DNA of 64,000 nucleotides. Origin: Roseicyclus sp. (lineage in GTDB: Bacteria; Pseudomonadota; Alphaproteobacteria; Rhodobacterales; Rhodobacteraceae). Positions 44,225-53,635 of the stretch are shown one piece after another. Where the stretch lies: contig NZ_JAGYJN010000001.1 of NCBI RefSeq assembly GCF_018402035.1, positions 1-64,000 on the forward strand, in the 5' to 3' direction. The first letter of the stretch is position 1; each line of letters starts with the position of its first letter. Position numbers and translations under genes: made by a program. The notes under the pieces are model-generated. The model was not told the DNA's origin, ran no database searches, and saw nothing but the letters and a program-made list of their open reading frames with translations.

Positions 44225-45143
44225 CCGCCCCCTTCAGATCAAGCATCTGGCGCGCCTCATCCGGGCTTGCGACCTCAAGGCTGAGCCCGGCAAGGATCTC
44301 GCGCACCTTGCGGACTTGGTCGGCATTGCTTTCGGCCAATTGCCCCGGCCCGATCCAAAGCGAATCCTCAAGCCCGACGCGCACATTGCCCCCTTGGGCT
44401 GCGGCCTGTGCGGCAACCGGCATTTGGTTGCGCCCAGCACCCAAGACCGACCAGACGTAGGCATCGCCAAATAGCCTGTCGGCGGTGCGCTTCATATGCG
44501 CCACATCTTCGGGATGTGCACCGATCCCGCCCAACAGGCCAAAGACCGTCTGCACCAAGAATGGCGCCTTGACGAGCCCACGATCCACGAAATGCGCAAG
44601 GTTATAGAGATGGCTCGTGTCGTAGCATTCGAACTCGAACCTTGTGTGGTTGGCGTTCCCGATGCGCAGAATATGCTCGATATCGGCAAAGGTGTTTTTG
44701 AAGACCAGATCGCGGCTGTTTTCCAGATGCGCGCGTTCCCAGTCGTGGCGAAACTCCTTGAAGCGGTCGAGCATCGGGTAAAGACCGAAATTCATCGACC
44801 CCATGTTGAGCGAGGCGACTTCGGGCTTGAGTTCCGCCGCAGGCCGCATGCGCTCGGCCACGGTCATATGCGGTGAGCCGCCGGTGGTCAGGTTCAACAC
44901 CGCGCCGGTCGCTTGCTTGAGTTGCGGCAGAAAGGCGCGAAAGGCGTCGGGGTCTTGCGTGGGCCGCCCGGTTTCGGGGTCGCGCGCATGCAGATGCAGG
45001 ATGGTGGCGCCCGCCTCGGCGGCCTTCAGCCCATCGGCGATGATCTCTTGCGGTGTCACCGGCAGATGCGGTGACATTGAGGGCGTGTGGATCGCGCCTG
45101 TCACGGCGCAAGAGATGATGACTTTGCGGGTCTTTGCGGCCAT
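44208..45143 (-). CDS. Beta-keto acid cleavage enzyme (BKACE, DUF849)
   Basis: A 311-residue member of the BKACE family, which reacts a beta-keto acid with acetyl-CoA to give acetoacetate and a new CoA ester. The zinc ligands appear in ILHLHARDPETGRP (HxH), with LNLTTGGSP, FEFECYDTSHL and GLEDSLWIGPG as other family blocks. The best known member cleaves 3-keto-5-aminohexanoate; others cleave 3-dehydrocarnitine and many other keto acids. The neighbouring dehydrogenase likely supplies the keto acid. Confidence 0.92.
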   Translation of the reverse strand: MAAKTRKVIISCAVTGAIHTPSMSPHLPVTPQEIIADGLKAAEAGATILHLHARDPETGRPTQDPDAFRAFLPQLKQATGAVLNLTTGGSPHMTVAERMRPAAELKPEVASLNMGSMNFGLYPMLDRFKEFRHDWERAHLENSRDLVFKNTFADIEHILRIGNANHTRFEFECYDTSHLYNLAHFVDRGLVKAPFLVQTVFGLLGGIGAHPEDVAHMKRTADRLFGDAYVWSVLGAGRNQMPVAAQAAAQGGNVRVGLEDSLWIGPGQLAESNADQVRKVREILAGLSLEVASPDEARQMLDLKGADGVAF

Positions 45144-45164
45144 GTCTTGGTCCCTTTCGGCGGG

Positions 45165-46112
45165 TCAATCTTGCGGTGTTTCGCGGCGGAAATGCGCCAT
45201 GAGCGCCATCAGGCGGCGGTCGCGACGGGTCTGCGCCTTGGGCAGATCGGCCAGCGGCAGGGCGGCACGGCGCGCGGCCTCGACCCGATCCAGCGTCTCA
45301 CCCTCCCAATCGGGCAGGGTGGTCTGGCCCGCACCGATGATGCGATACATCGGCCCATAGCGCGCCACGTAATCGCGCACACCGCCCGGCGCGTTCAGAT
45401 CGATCGCCTCGAACGGGCCGCAGAGCGACCAGCGCGGGGCGAGGCCGTCGCGGATGCCGGTATCGATATCCTCAGGGGTCGCGATCCCATCGGCCACAAG
45501 GCGCATCGCCTCTTGCAAGAGCGCGCCTTGCAAGCGGTTCATGATAAAGCCGTCGATTTCGCGCGCCATGCGGATGGGTTTTTGCCCGATCCCCGCCATG
45601 GTGGCGGCGCAGCGGTCCATCGCTTGCGCATCGGTCCATGGAGCAGGCACGATTTCCACCGCGGGGATCAGGCTGGGCGGGTTGATCGGATGGGCAACCA
45701 AACAGCGCGCGCGGCCTGTCAGCGTTTCGGTAAAGCTGGAGGGCAAAAGCGCCGAAGTAGAGCTTGCCAAGATCGCATCAGGCAAGGAGGCCGCATCAAG
45801 CGCGGCAAAGACCGCGCGCTTGACATCGACATTTTCTGACACGTTTTCTTGAATATGCAGCGCGTCCTTCACGCAAGACTTTAAGTCCGGGGTAAGCGTC
45901 ACCCGCCCCGCCACCTGTGCGGGTGTTTGCCCGTCCAAAAGCCCCGCAGCCTGCATATCGGTGGCGATCTCGCTCACGCGGGCAAGGGCTGCTTGCGCGG
46001 CGCGCGCATCTTGATCCCAGAGCGTCACGCGATGGCCCGCGCGGGCAAAACCAAAGGCCCAAGCCGATCCGATCAGCCCCGCGCCGATCACCGCGATGGG
46101 GGTATTCTCCAT
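45165..46112 (-). CDS. Lambda-crystallin-like 3-hydroxyacyl dehydrogenase
   Basis: A 315-residue NAD-binding dehydrogenase. N-terminal VIGAGLIGSAWAFGFARAGH is the dinucleotide fold; SSTSALLPSSFTETL, VAHPINPPSLIPAVEIVPAP, GFIMNRLQGALLQEAMRLV and GPFEAIDLNAPGG closely follow lambda-crystallin/L-gulonate 3-dehydrogenase (CRYL1). It should oxidise a 3-hydroxy acid to the 3-keto acid that the BKACE enzyme cleaves. ATG 46112 (TGATG) or GTG 46115 overlaps the upstream SDR. Confidence 0.87.
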   Translation of the reverse strand: MENTPIAVIGAGLIGSAWAFGFARAGHRVTLWDQDARAAQAALARVSEIATDMQAAGLLDGQTPAQVAGRVTLTPDLKSCVKDALHIQENVSENVDVKRAVFAALDAASLPDAILASSTSALLPSSFTETLTGRARCLVAHPINPPSLIPAVEIVPAPWTDAQAMDRCAATMAGIGQKPIRMAREIDGFIMNRLQGALLQEAMRLVADGIATPEDIDTGIRDGLAPRWSLCGPFEAIDLNAPGGVRDYVARYGPMYRIIGAGQTTLPDWEGETLDRVEAARRAALPLADLPKAQTRRDRRLMALMAHFRRETPQD

Positions 46113-46891
46113 CACAATGCCTCCACACCGGCGCAGACGCTCAGCGCCTGACCCGTGATATTTGCCCCGCCGGGCGACGAAAGAAACAAGCACATCGCTG
46201 CGATATCTTCGGGCGCGACCATCCGGCGAAGGGCGACTTTCTCAAGGTTCTGCTTTTCGGTCTCAGCATAGCTTTGGCCAATCTGCTGGGCGCGCGCGGC
46301 GATCACGCGCTCGATCCGGGGGCCTTTGACGATGCCGGGCAAGATCGCGTTGGCGCGGACGCCCTGCGGCCCAAGCTCGACCGCAAGGCTTTTGATCAGG
46401 CCAACGACACCCCATTTCGAGGCTGCATAGGGGCTGCGCAGGGCAAAACCCAAGCGCCCCGCGACCGAGGAGAGGGCGATAAAGCTGCCCCGGCTTGCGA
46501 TCAGATCGGGGGCAGCGTAGCGCGCGGCGAGATAGACGCCACGCAAATTCACCTCGAGCGTGCGGTCCCAAGCGGCCTCGTCCACATCATTGATGCTGGC
46601 CGTCGGACCAGCGATCCCGGCATTGGCGATCACCACATCGCACCCGCCCATATCGGCGCGCGCGGCATCGAAAAAGGCGCGCGATTGCTCGGGGTCGGCG
46701 GCATCGCATAGCATGGCCGCAAACCCCGCCGCGCGTGCCGCATCAACAGCGGCCGGGTCGATATCACAAAGATGGACATGCGCGCCTGCCTGATGGAAGC
46801 CGGTGGCGATGACCTTTCCGATCCCTGCGGCACCTGCGGTAATCACTACGCGGAGCCCTTTGGGCGGTGTCAGCGATTGCAAGATGGTCAT
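46112..46891 (-). CDS. Short-chain dehydrogenase, first intact gene of BKACE module
   Basis: A 259-residue SDR. The cofactor motif is TAGAAGIGK, slightly divergent from TGxxxGIG; NAGIAGP and catalytic YAASKWG are normal. The end NITGQALSVCAGVEAL is typical. It overlaps the lambda-crystallin-like gene, and its own ATG overlaps the stop of a short upstream frame at 46888. Likely acts on a hydroxy acid or sugar acid in the same route. Confidence 0.86.
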   Translation of the reverse strand: MTILQSLTPPKGLRVVITAGAAGIGKVIATGFHQAGAHVHLCDIDPAAVDAARAAGFAAMLCDAADPEQSRAFFDAARADMGGCDVVIANAGIAGPTASINDVDEAAWDRTLEVNLRGVYLAARYAAPDLIASRGSFIALSSVAGRLGFALRSPYAASKWGVVGLIKSLAVELGPQGVRANAILPGIVKGPRIERVIAARAQQIGQSYAETEKQNLEKVALRRMVAPEDIAAMCLFLSSPGGANITGQALSVCAGVEAL

Positions 46892-47228
46892 AAGCCGGCC
46901 TCATATCTTGGGTGTGTGGTTGCGGTCTGCCCCGCGCGCGCGATCAGGGCCGCGCGGATATCCGGTGCGGCATTGGCGATGATTGCATCGTCCGCCACGA
47001 CCGCATCACGCATCGCGTTGGACAAGCCCCATGGTCAGGATGATCAGACATCTGCGATCAGACCGGCTAGCAGCCGGTCATCGATCTGCTGTTGCAGGCT
47101 GTCGCGCTGAAGCGGCGGCCTCTGCGCCATCTCGGCCATGACGAGGTTGTCGTGCATATCCCCCTCGGAGCGTCACCTTTGATCTGCGCTCGCAGTAAGG
47201 GTCAGCCTATAACCTCTGTCAACGCCGA
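46888..47228 (-). pseudogene. Degenerate region with a gene fragment ahead of the SDR
   Basis: A 41-codon frame (46888-47013, beginning MRDAVVADDAIIANA) ends in the ATGA overlap with the SDR, as expected for the last part of an upstream operon gene. Further upstream (to about 47160) another frame encodes MHDNLVMAEMAQRPPLQRD and stops. Neither is recognised. The picture is of a shortened, shifted remnant of a former gene. I see no promoter or RNA here. Confidence 0.4.
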
Positions 47229-47528
47229 TTACCGCGCGACGCAGTGCGACATCTGACCAGAACCGGCGGCGCTGCAGATATAGCTGCCCTGGCCGGGTGC
47301 GGCGGTTGCGCGGTGCGCGGGTTGGCTGCTGGCGGCGGGCGTCGCGCGTTTTGCTCGCCAATCAAACCGCATGGGGGCCGTTGTCGGCACCTGCGGCACG
47401 GCTGGTGCAGCGCGCGCTGCTTGTTGTGTGACGATCTGGGGTGAATGGGCCGCCAAGGGAGGTGTCACAATGGCCAAGGCCAAGCTGAAACTGGCGGCAC
47501 CGATGGCGCTGCGCATAAGTTTTATCAT
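47229..47528 (-). CDS. Small secreted protein of unknown function
   Basis: A 99-residue protein with a signal peptide (about residues 1-26, ending TPPLAA), a middle rich in Ala, Pro, Gln and Thr, and a C-terminal SYICSAAGSGQMSHC block with two cysteines, a pattern I recall from small Rhodobacteraceae exported proteins. The ATG at 47528 was chosen over a longer frame because the signal peptide starts there. It stands alone between the BKACE module and the polysaccharide operon. Confidence 0.55.
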   Translation of the reverse strand: MIKLMRSAIGAASFSLALAIVTPPLAAHSPQIVTQQAARAAPAVPQVPTTAPMRFDWRAKRATPAASSQPAHRATAAPGQGSYICSAAGSGQMSHCVAR

Positions 47529-47760
47529 GATGATCGACCCCTTTCCCCAATCTCGCGCCATGGTCACGGCGCGGGGGGGCAAGGCCCGCTGCGCGACCAG
47601 CGCAGGGCAAAATTGGGTATTGCATTGACGCGGGTCAATACAGGGGTCGTTGGGGTTATGTGGCGACTGTGGACAGGCTAAGCACAACACGCACAATCGC
47701 AGCCCAGATCAAGACCTTAGATTGAACGCACCTATCGGCAGGAAGCCGCCAATGGCGATG

Positions 47761-48693
47761 TCAGCTTGCGATTGTCACCACCCGGTCACCAATCCGCCAA
47801 TCGGGGCGACCGAACCCTTGTGGCCAGTCATAGACCTCGGGGTAGTTGAAATAGACCACGCCGACCAAGGCCGGGAACTGTGCCGCAAGGCTGCGCACCT
47901 GATTGTCCCAATCCGCGACATAGGCCGCATCACCGCTATAGCCCAGTTCCGCCACCACGATGGGCTTGCCAAAGCCGACCGCGCCGTCATAGCGGGGGGC
48001 GAAAACCTCGGCAAAGCTGCGGTCACGGTTATAGTAGGCGCGGTCCCATGCCTGAAGGCCAAAGACGCTTAGCCCCGTCAGATCGACATAGTCATCGCCG
48101 GGGTAATAGGCGGTCATCCCTTCATGACCCAAGGGCGACCACATCAGGTTGATCCCAGGCACCGTGTCGCGTGCGATACCCATCATCCGGCGATAAGCGG
48201 CGATAAAGTCTTGGGGTTGCCAGCCGGCCCAGATGAACTGACCATCATTATCATCCATCTCTTGGCCCCAGCGCAGGGTCACGGGGCTTTCCAATGCGGC
48301 CAGCACCTCGCAGACAGAGCGCATCGTGGCATCATAATCGCCCGCCGCGATCCCAGCGCGCAACGCGCCCGGGGTGTTGCGCTCGCTGCGCGACCATGTC
48401 CAAGGCTCAAGCGTCACCAAAAGCGCGCGGTCACGTGCCAGCGCATAGCGGTCAGCATCGAAAAGCGAATTTATGGCCACATCCTCCCACGGCAAAAAGA
48501 TGTGTTCGATGTTGAAATCCGTCTCATTGGCGAAATCGCCTGCCGGATCATAGGCCCCAAAGGGGATCAGCCCCGGCGGCACCGAACCGGGCGAGGGGCG
48601 CAGCGCCACGGCCATGCCAGCACCGGCGGCCAACATGCCCATCACGACCGTGCGGCGTTGGAGAGAGAACGGCATCATGCGAGGGGGAAGCAT
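47761..48693 (-). CDS. GH26-like endo-glycosidase of the polysaccharide operon
   Basis: A 310-residue exported hydrolase with a twin-arginine-like leader (QRRTVVMGMLAAGAGMAVA). The fold signatures of glycoside hydrolase family 26 are visible: acid/base glutamate in RWGQEMDDNDG (about residue 145), WSPLGHEGM, and the nucleophile glutamate in PIVVAELGYSG (about residue 249). GH26 includes beta-mannanases, mixed-linkage glucanases and beta-1,3-xylanases. Start ATG 48693 has AAGGAG upstream and lies 13 bases after the synthase gene. It probably trims or releases the polymer made by this operon. Confidence 0.78.
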   Translation of the reverse strand: MLPPRMMPFSLQRRTVVMGMLAAGAGMAVALRPSPGSVPPGLIPFGAYDPAGDFANETDFNIEHIFLPWEDVAINSLFDADRYALARDRALLVTLEPWTWSRSERNTPGALRAGIAAGDYDATMRSVCEVLAALESPVTLRWGQEMDDNDGQFIWAGWQPQDFIAAYRRMMGIARDTVPGINLMWSPLGHEGMTAYYPGDDYVDLTGLSVFGLQAWDRAYYNRDRSFAEVFAPRYDGAVGFGKPIVVAELGYSGDAAYVADWDNQVRSLAAQFPALVGVVYFNYPEVYDWPQGFGRPDWRIGDRVVTIAS

Positions 48694-48706
48694 TTCGTAA
48701 CTCCTT

Positions 48707-50533
48707 TTATGGTAAAAGTGGTTTGTTCCACAGATCCGGTGCAACAAAACGAATGCGCGCGGCGCCCACTGCGCTCCCGCTGGCCGCACCCGAGACGATG
48801 AACTCGGCCCGCGTCAGCGCATTCAGATCGGTGCCAAGTGTCAGCGCATGCACAGACTGTGGTCCGCGGAGCACGACGGCGAAGATCAGCAGAACAGCAC
48901 CCAGCCCCGCGGTGCCCAGATGCGGCCGCATCTCGCGCCACCAAGGCTGTTTTGCGCGGGCTTGCCCGTTTTCGCGGATATGGCCTATCACGGCGATCCA
49001 CAGGATGGCGGCATAGAAAAACCCGTTTAGCGCTGATAACAGGTAGAACCCCGCCGCTTGGCTGACCTGTCCAAAGATCAGCACCGGCGACACGGCCCCC
49101 AGTAACAGCACGGCATAGACCGCGATCACCTTGTAGGGCAGGGGTGCCGCCGCTGCCTCACCCTTGGGTGTGATACGAAAATCGACGAAACGCCCGGTGA
49201 TCCGGTCGCGGACAGCCATCAGGCATCCCCATGCGACCCAAGGCCATTGCACCAGCAAGAACAGCGCCTTTTCCCATGCGATCACGCGCGCATCATGGGG
49301 CCGGAAAAACCCATCGCGCCGCATGGCCCATGCGAAAGCCGTGATCGCGCCCACCGTCGGCAGGGCATGGCCCAAGAATTGTGCATAGGTGACATCGGCA
49401 TAGGGCTGATCGAACCACAGCGCCGCGATGGGCAGCACGTAGATCAGCGCCGCACTCAGCGCCATCATCGGGTAAAGCCCTTGGCAAAACAGGAATTGAA
49501 ACCGTAGCCGCCACGGCAAGGCACGCAGGTAGCGCGGCGTATGGGTCAAGAGCAGCGCCACAAGGCTACGTGACCATTGGAATTCCTGCGTCACCATATC
49601 GGTCAGCGTGCGCGGCCCGTCGCCGATGGCGATCGCCTCCATCGCATGCACGCCGCGCCAGCCGCCCGCGTTCAAGATCATCGAGGTGGAATGATCCTCG
49701 GCCAGTTCCGGGCCAAGCCCGCCGACCGCCTTTAGCGCTTTGGTGCGCACTGCGTAATGCGAGCCGATGCACATGGGCGCAAGCTGGCCGGTATAGCCAA
49801 GCTGAAACACACCATGAAACGCCGCCTCTGATTGCAGGCGCGCGCGCGCGGCCCAGCTCTTGTCGGCATTGGCCGCACAGATCGAGGGCGCGCTGACATA
49901 GCCAACGGCTGGGTCGGCAAAGGGGCGGACCATCTCGCGCAGATAGCCCGGTTGCGGCACATGATCGGCGTCGAGCTGCGCCACAACGTCGTAATCGCGA
50001 TAGCCCCAGTGGTCGTAGAAATAGGCAAGGTTGCCTTCCTTGCAACGGGTCCGGCGCGGCCAGGCGGCATTGTGGTAGCGCGCATCATCCTTGCGGGTTG
50101 AGATCTTGACCCCATGGCGCGCGCACCAAGCGCGTGTCAGATCGTCGGGGTCTTCATCGGCCAGCCATGTGTCATGCGGGTAATCTTGCGCCAGCATGGC
50201 GTTCAAAGTGGGGATGAGTACCGACAAGGGTTCCGACGGTGTCTTGGTCACCACCATGGCCACCCGGAAAGCGCATGGTTTGGGGTCGGGGGCGGCGCTG
50301 CGCTTGGCCCCCAAGAACACCGCGACAAAGTAAAGCTGCAAGCCATAGATCCAGCCCAAAGCCAGCGTCGACAGCGCATAGCCTGTGGGGCTGGCTACAT
50401 GGGTTGGATCAAGCCACCATAGCCAGAACCACGCCACACATGCCCCCCACAGCCCTGTAAGGCCCAAGTAACGCGCCCGCATCCCCCCGCTCAGCACCGG
50501 GGCAAGCATCGTAGGGTCAAGCCGTCGCTGCAT
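48707..50533 (-). CDS. Cellulose-synthase-like family 2 glycosyltransferase
   Basis: A 608-residue membrane glycosyltransferase. Two N-terminal helices precede a GT2 domain with the aspartates of SVLIPTL..., LADEDPDD, AQLDADHVPQPGYL and AEDHST, followed by QEFQWSRS in the place of QxxRW. Four to six C-terminal helices form the secretion channel. This is the plan of processive beta-glycan synthases such as BcsA, but there is no PilZ domain. ATG 50533 overlaps galE by 17 bases and has GAGGTG upstream. Confidence 0.85.
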   Translation of the reverse strand: MQRRLDPTMLAPVLSGGMRARYLGLTGLWGACVAWFWLWWLDPTHVASPTGYALSTLALGWIYGLQLYFVAVFLGAKRSAAPDPKPCAFRVAMVVTKTPSEPLSVLIPTLNAMLAQDYPHDTWLADEDPDDLTRAWCARHGVKISTRKDDARYHNAAWPRRTRCKEGNLAYFYDHWGYRDYDVVAQLDADHVPQPGYLREMVRPFADPAVGYVSAPSICAANADKSWAARARLQSEAAFHGVFQLGYTGQLAPMCIGSHYAVRTKALKAVGGLGPELAEDHSTSMILNAGGWRGVHAMEAIAIGDGPRTLTDMVTQEFQWSRSLVALLLTHTPRYLRALPWRLRFQFLFCQGLYPMMALSAALIYVLPIAALWFDQPYADVTYAQFLGHALPTVGAITAFAWAMRRDGFFRPHDARVIAWEKALFLLVQWPWVAWGCLMAVRDRITGRFVDFRITPKGEAAAAPLPYKVIAVYAVLLLGAVSPVLIFGQVSQAAGFYLLSALNGFFYAAILWIAVIGHIRENGQARAKQPWWREMRPHLGTAGLGAVLLIFAVVLRGPQSVHALTLGTDLNALTRAEFIVSGAASGSAVGAARIRFVAPDLWNKPLLP

Positions 50534-51515
50534 GGCGCACCTCATGGCCGAACCAAGGGGCGGCATGGGCGATGATCGTGTCGATCTCGCTTTGCCGCGT
50601 GACAAAGCCCAATCGCGCCGCCGCAAGCCTTGGGTCGGCAACAAGGGCCGCCGGATCGCCCGCCCGGCGCGGCGCGGTCACATAGGGGACCGCGCGCCCG
50701 GTCACGCGCTGGACCGCGCTCATCACCTCAAGCACCGAAGTTCCGCGCCCGCTGCCCAGATTGAGGGTCAAGGGCGCCCCCGCGTGCAACACATGGCGCA
50801 AGGCCATGACATGGGCGCGGGCCAGATCATCGACATGGATGTAGTCGCGGATGCAGCTCCCATCAGGCGTGTCGTAATCCGTGCCAAAGATCGACAACGG
50901 CGCGCCGTGTCCCGCCGCCGCCATCAAGGCCAGCGGGATAAGATGTGTCTCGGGGCTATGGACCTCGCCCAGATCGCCATCGGGGTCGGCACCGGCGGCG
51001 TTGAAGTAGCGCAAGATCGCGCGGCGCAGCCCATAGGCTGTGGCTTGTTCGATCAGCATCCGCTCGCCGACCAGCTTGGTGAAGCCGTAAGGGTTGATCG
51101 GGGCTTGCGGCGCATCCTCGCGGATCGGCGCGGCGCTGGCCGTGCCATAGGTGGCGCAGCTTGAAGAAAACACCACCGCCTTGATGCTATTTTTGCGGCA
51201 CGCATCAAGCAAAGCGATCATGCCGCCGATATTATTGTCGTGATAGCTGCCCGGGTCGGTGACGGATTGCCCGACATAGGCCGAGGCCGCGAAGTGCATC
51301 ACCGCCGCGATCTCATGTTGCGCCATCGCCGCGCCAAGTGCTGCACGGTCGCGCAGATCGGCAAAAATCGCCGGACCCCAGCGCACATGCGCCGCGTGCC
51401 CGGTTGAAAGGTTGTCATAAACCACGGGGCGAAACCCCGCCGCGGCCAGTGCCTTGCAGCAATGCGCGCCGATGAACCCGGCCCCACCTGTGACAAGGAT
51501 CGCAGGCCCACTCAT
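50517..51515 (-). CDS. galE: UDP-glucose 4-epimerase-like protein
   Basis: A 332-residue extended SDR. It has [29 protein letters not shown] region, the Ser and YGFTK of the catalytic triad, and the GalE end [18 protein letters not shown]. It interconverts UDP-glucose and UDP-galactose; relatives also interconvert UDP-xylose and UDP-arabinose. It overlaps the UXS gene by four bases, so donor-sugar supply is the likely role in this operon. Confidence 0.9.
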   Translation of the reverse strand: MSGPAILVTGGAGFIGAHCCKALAAAGFRPVVYDNLSTGHAAHVRWGPAIFADLRDRAALGAAMAQHEIAAVMHFAASAYVGQSVTDPGSYHDNNIGGMIALLDACRKNSIKAVVFSSSCATYGTASAAPIREDAPQAPINPYGFTKLVGERMLIEQATAYGLRRAILRYFNAAGADPDGDLGEVHSPETHLIPLALMAAAGHGAPLSIFGTDYDTPDGSCIRDYIHVDDLARAHVMALRHVLHAGAPLTLNLGSGRGTSVLEVMSAVQRVTGRAVPYVTAPRRAGDPAALVADPRLAAARLGFVTRQSEIDTIIAHAAPWFGHEVRHAATA

Positions 51516-52546
51516 GACAGGGCCGTTGCGCGCTGTTGCTCAGGGGCTTGCGCGAAATGCGCGATCATCCGGTCGAGCCCGTCATGCAAGCTGACCGTCG
51601 GCTGCCAGCCCAAAAGCGTATGGGCCAAGGTGATGTCGGGGCGGCGCTGCTTGGGGTCATCTTGCAGCGCATCAAGGAACCGCAACCGCGAGGGCGAGCC
51701 CGTCTTGTCCAGCACCATCTCGGCCAGTTCCAGCACGGTGAATTCGCGCGGATTGCCGAGATTGACCGGACCATTGATCCCGTCATCGCTGTTCATCAGC
51801 CGGATCAGCCCATCGATCAGATCATCGACATAGCAAAATGACCGCGTCTGCCGCCCTGTGCCATAGACGGTGATATCGTCCCCCGCGAGCGCTTGGACCA
51901 CGAAATTCGACACCACGCGCCCGTCTTGCGCATCCATGCGTGGCCCATAGGTGTTGAAAATCCGCGCGATCCGCGTCTCTAGCCCATGCGCCCTTGCGTA
52001 TTCATAAAACAGCGTTTCTGCGCCGCGCTTGCCCTCGTCATAGCAGGCGCGTGGCCCATAGGTGTTGACCGCGCCGAAATAGCTTTCGGGTTGCGGCGAC
52101 ATCTCGGGGTCGCCGTAAACCTCTGAGGTGGAGGCTTGCAAAATCCGCGCTGTTTTCCGCTTGGCCAATTCCAGCATGTTATGCGCCCCGTCGATCGAGG
52201 TGCGGAACGTATGAACAGGATCAATCTGGTACTTCGGCGGCGAGGCAGGGCAGGCGAGATTATAGATCGCGCTCACATCTTCGCTGATCTCGATGGGCAT
52301 GATGATGTCATGTTCGATCAAGCTAAAGCGCCCCGTGGCGTGCAGATGCGCGACATTTGCTCGGTTGCCTGTCGAGAGATTGTCGATGGCGATCACGCGC
52401 GCGCCACCTGCGATCAGCCGGGTGCACAGATGCGAACCGAGAAATCCCGCCCCCCCCGTCACGATTGTGACGGCATCGGGCGCGCGCGCCATGAAGGCCG
52501 GTAGGTTCATGGGTGCGGCCGTGACGGTCATCGGCAATATTGACAT
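51512..52546 (-). CDS. UDP-glucuronate decarboxylase (UDP-xylose synthase)
   Basis: A 344-residue extended [15 protein letters not shown] begins the cofactor site; [19 protein letters not shown] is diagnostic of UXS, as are [22 protein letters not shown] and [10 protein letters not shown]. The enzyme makes UDP-xylose from UDP-glucuronate. ATG 52546 has CAGGAGA upstream; 40 more codons are open but lack family similarity. It is the first gene of the uxs-galE-synthase-hydrolase operon. Confidence 0.93.
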   Translation of the reverse strand: MSILPMTVTAAPMNLPAFMARAPDAVTIVTGGAGFLGSHLCTRLIAGGARVIAIDNLSTGNRANVAHLHATGRFSLIEHDIIMPIEISEDVSAIYNLACPASPPKYQIDPVHTFRTSIDGAHNMLELAKRKTARILQASTSEVYGDPEMSPQPESYFGAVNTYGPRACYDEGKRGAETLFYEYARAHGLETRIARIFNTYGPRMDAQDGRVVSNFVVQALAGDDITVYGTGRQTRSFCYVDDLIDGLIRLMNSDDGINGPVNLGNPREFTVLELAEMVLDKTGSPSRLRFLDALQDDPKQRRPDITLAHTLLGWQPTVSLHDGLDRMIAHFAQAPEQQRATALS

Positions 52547-52909
52547 CGCGTGTCTCCTGACATTCTGGGCCTTGGGCCGTTTGATCATGCCTGCCTTGGC
52601 TTTGGCCAAAGCGAGGCCAAACGCGCTTTTGGGGGCGCGGATCGTAACCTGACTGGGATTGGACAAAGGCAGCAGAACTCTCAGCCTATGGTGGCGAAGT
52701 GGGGCGGCGATTCATTGACGGTGGTCATCTTATTGATCTGTCGCCTGTGGCGGGCGGATTGAGAGGCCAAAAACGGGATCAAGCCATTGAAAGAAAGTTA
52801 CTATCTAAAGTTTTGGCGACTCGAGATCATCGCTCAAAGGTTGTGCCAAGGAACTGGACGGGGCGTGATCGGCCCGCTAGCCTGCACGCAAATGGGAAGG
52901 GATACGACG
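52547..52909. other. Divergent intergenic region
   Basis: This 363-base stretch lies between the divergent UXS and aldolase genes and must hold both promoters. I can see no clear consensus promoter, operator or RNA. No frame in it has a recognisable product. Confidence 0.5.
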
Positions 52910-53635
52910 ATGAATCATGCCGATACCCGCGCCGATCTGGCGGCTGCGTTTCGCCTCACTGCACGCGAGGGGATGCATGAGGGGGTGGCCAATCATTTCT
53001 CGATGGCGGTCAATGATGAGGGGACGCAATTCCTGATCAATCCGCGGCGTCATTTCAGCCGCATCCGCGCCTCGGACCTCTGGGTGATCGACGCCAATAA
53101 TCCCGAAAGCGCCAAGGGCGAGGATGCGCCCGATCCCACCGCTTGGGGGCTGCATGCCAGCCTGCACCGCCATGTGCCGCATGCGCGCTGCGCGATGCAT
53201 GTGCATTCCACCTACGCCACGGTTCTGGCCAGCCTTGCCGATAGCCGCCTGCCACCCATCGATCAAAGTTCGGCGATGTTTTTCAACCGTATCGTGATCG
53301 ACGAGAATTATGGCGGCCTTGCGATGGAGGAGGAGGGAACGCGCTGCGCGCGCATGTTCCAAGACCCCTCGATCCGCACCATGGTGATGGGCAACCACGG
53401 CGTGCTTTTCATCGGTGAAACGGTCGCCGAAACCTTTATGCGGATGTATTATTTCGAGCGGGCGGCGCGCACCTACATCATCGCGCTGTCCACGGGGCGG
53501 GACTTGCGCGAGCTCTCACCCGAGGTGGCCGAGATCACTGCCCGCCAGCAAGAGGGCGACCCGCAGGCCGAGGCCGATTTCATGCGTGGCATGCGTATGG
53601 TGCTGGATGCCGAAAACCCCGATTACAAGCATTAA
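52910..53635 (+). CDS. Class II aldolase/adducin family protein
   Basis: A 241-residue protein of the L-fuculose-phosphate aldolase/ribulose-phosphate epimerase fold. Zinc-binding and fold motifs appear as RCAMHVHSTYATVLASLAD, GNHGVLFIGETVAETF and the N-terminal EGVANHFSMAV. Members of this branch in Proteobacteria often act on hydroxy or keto acids, and their substrates are mostly unknown. The ATG at 52910 has GGAAGGG upstream; 41 further codons are open. It is monocistronic and its stop overlaps that of the binding-protein gene (TTAA). Confidence 0.87.
   Translation: MNHADTRADLAAAFRLTAREGMHEGVANHFSMAVNDEGTQFLINPRRHFSRIRASDLWVIDANNPESAKGEDAPDPTAWGLHASLHRHVPHARCAMHVHSTYATVLASLADSRLPPIDQSSAMFFNRIVIDENYGGLAMEEEGTRCARMFQDPSIRTMVMGNHGVLFIGETVAETFMRMYYFERAARTYIIALSTGRDLRELSPEVAEITARQQEGDPQAEADFMRGMRMVLDAENPDYKH

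Noticed and set aside
45165..46112. Carnitine dehydrogenase
   Set aside because: The blocks VAHPINPPSLIPAVEIV and GPFEAIDLNAPGG follow lambda-crystallin/L-gulonate dehydrogenase instead, and the thioesterase of carnitine operons is absent.
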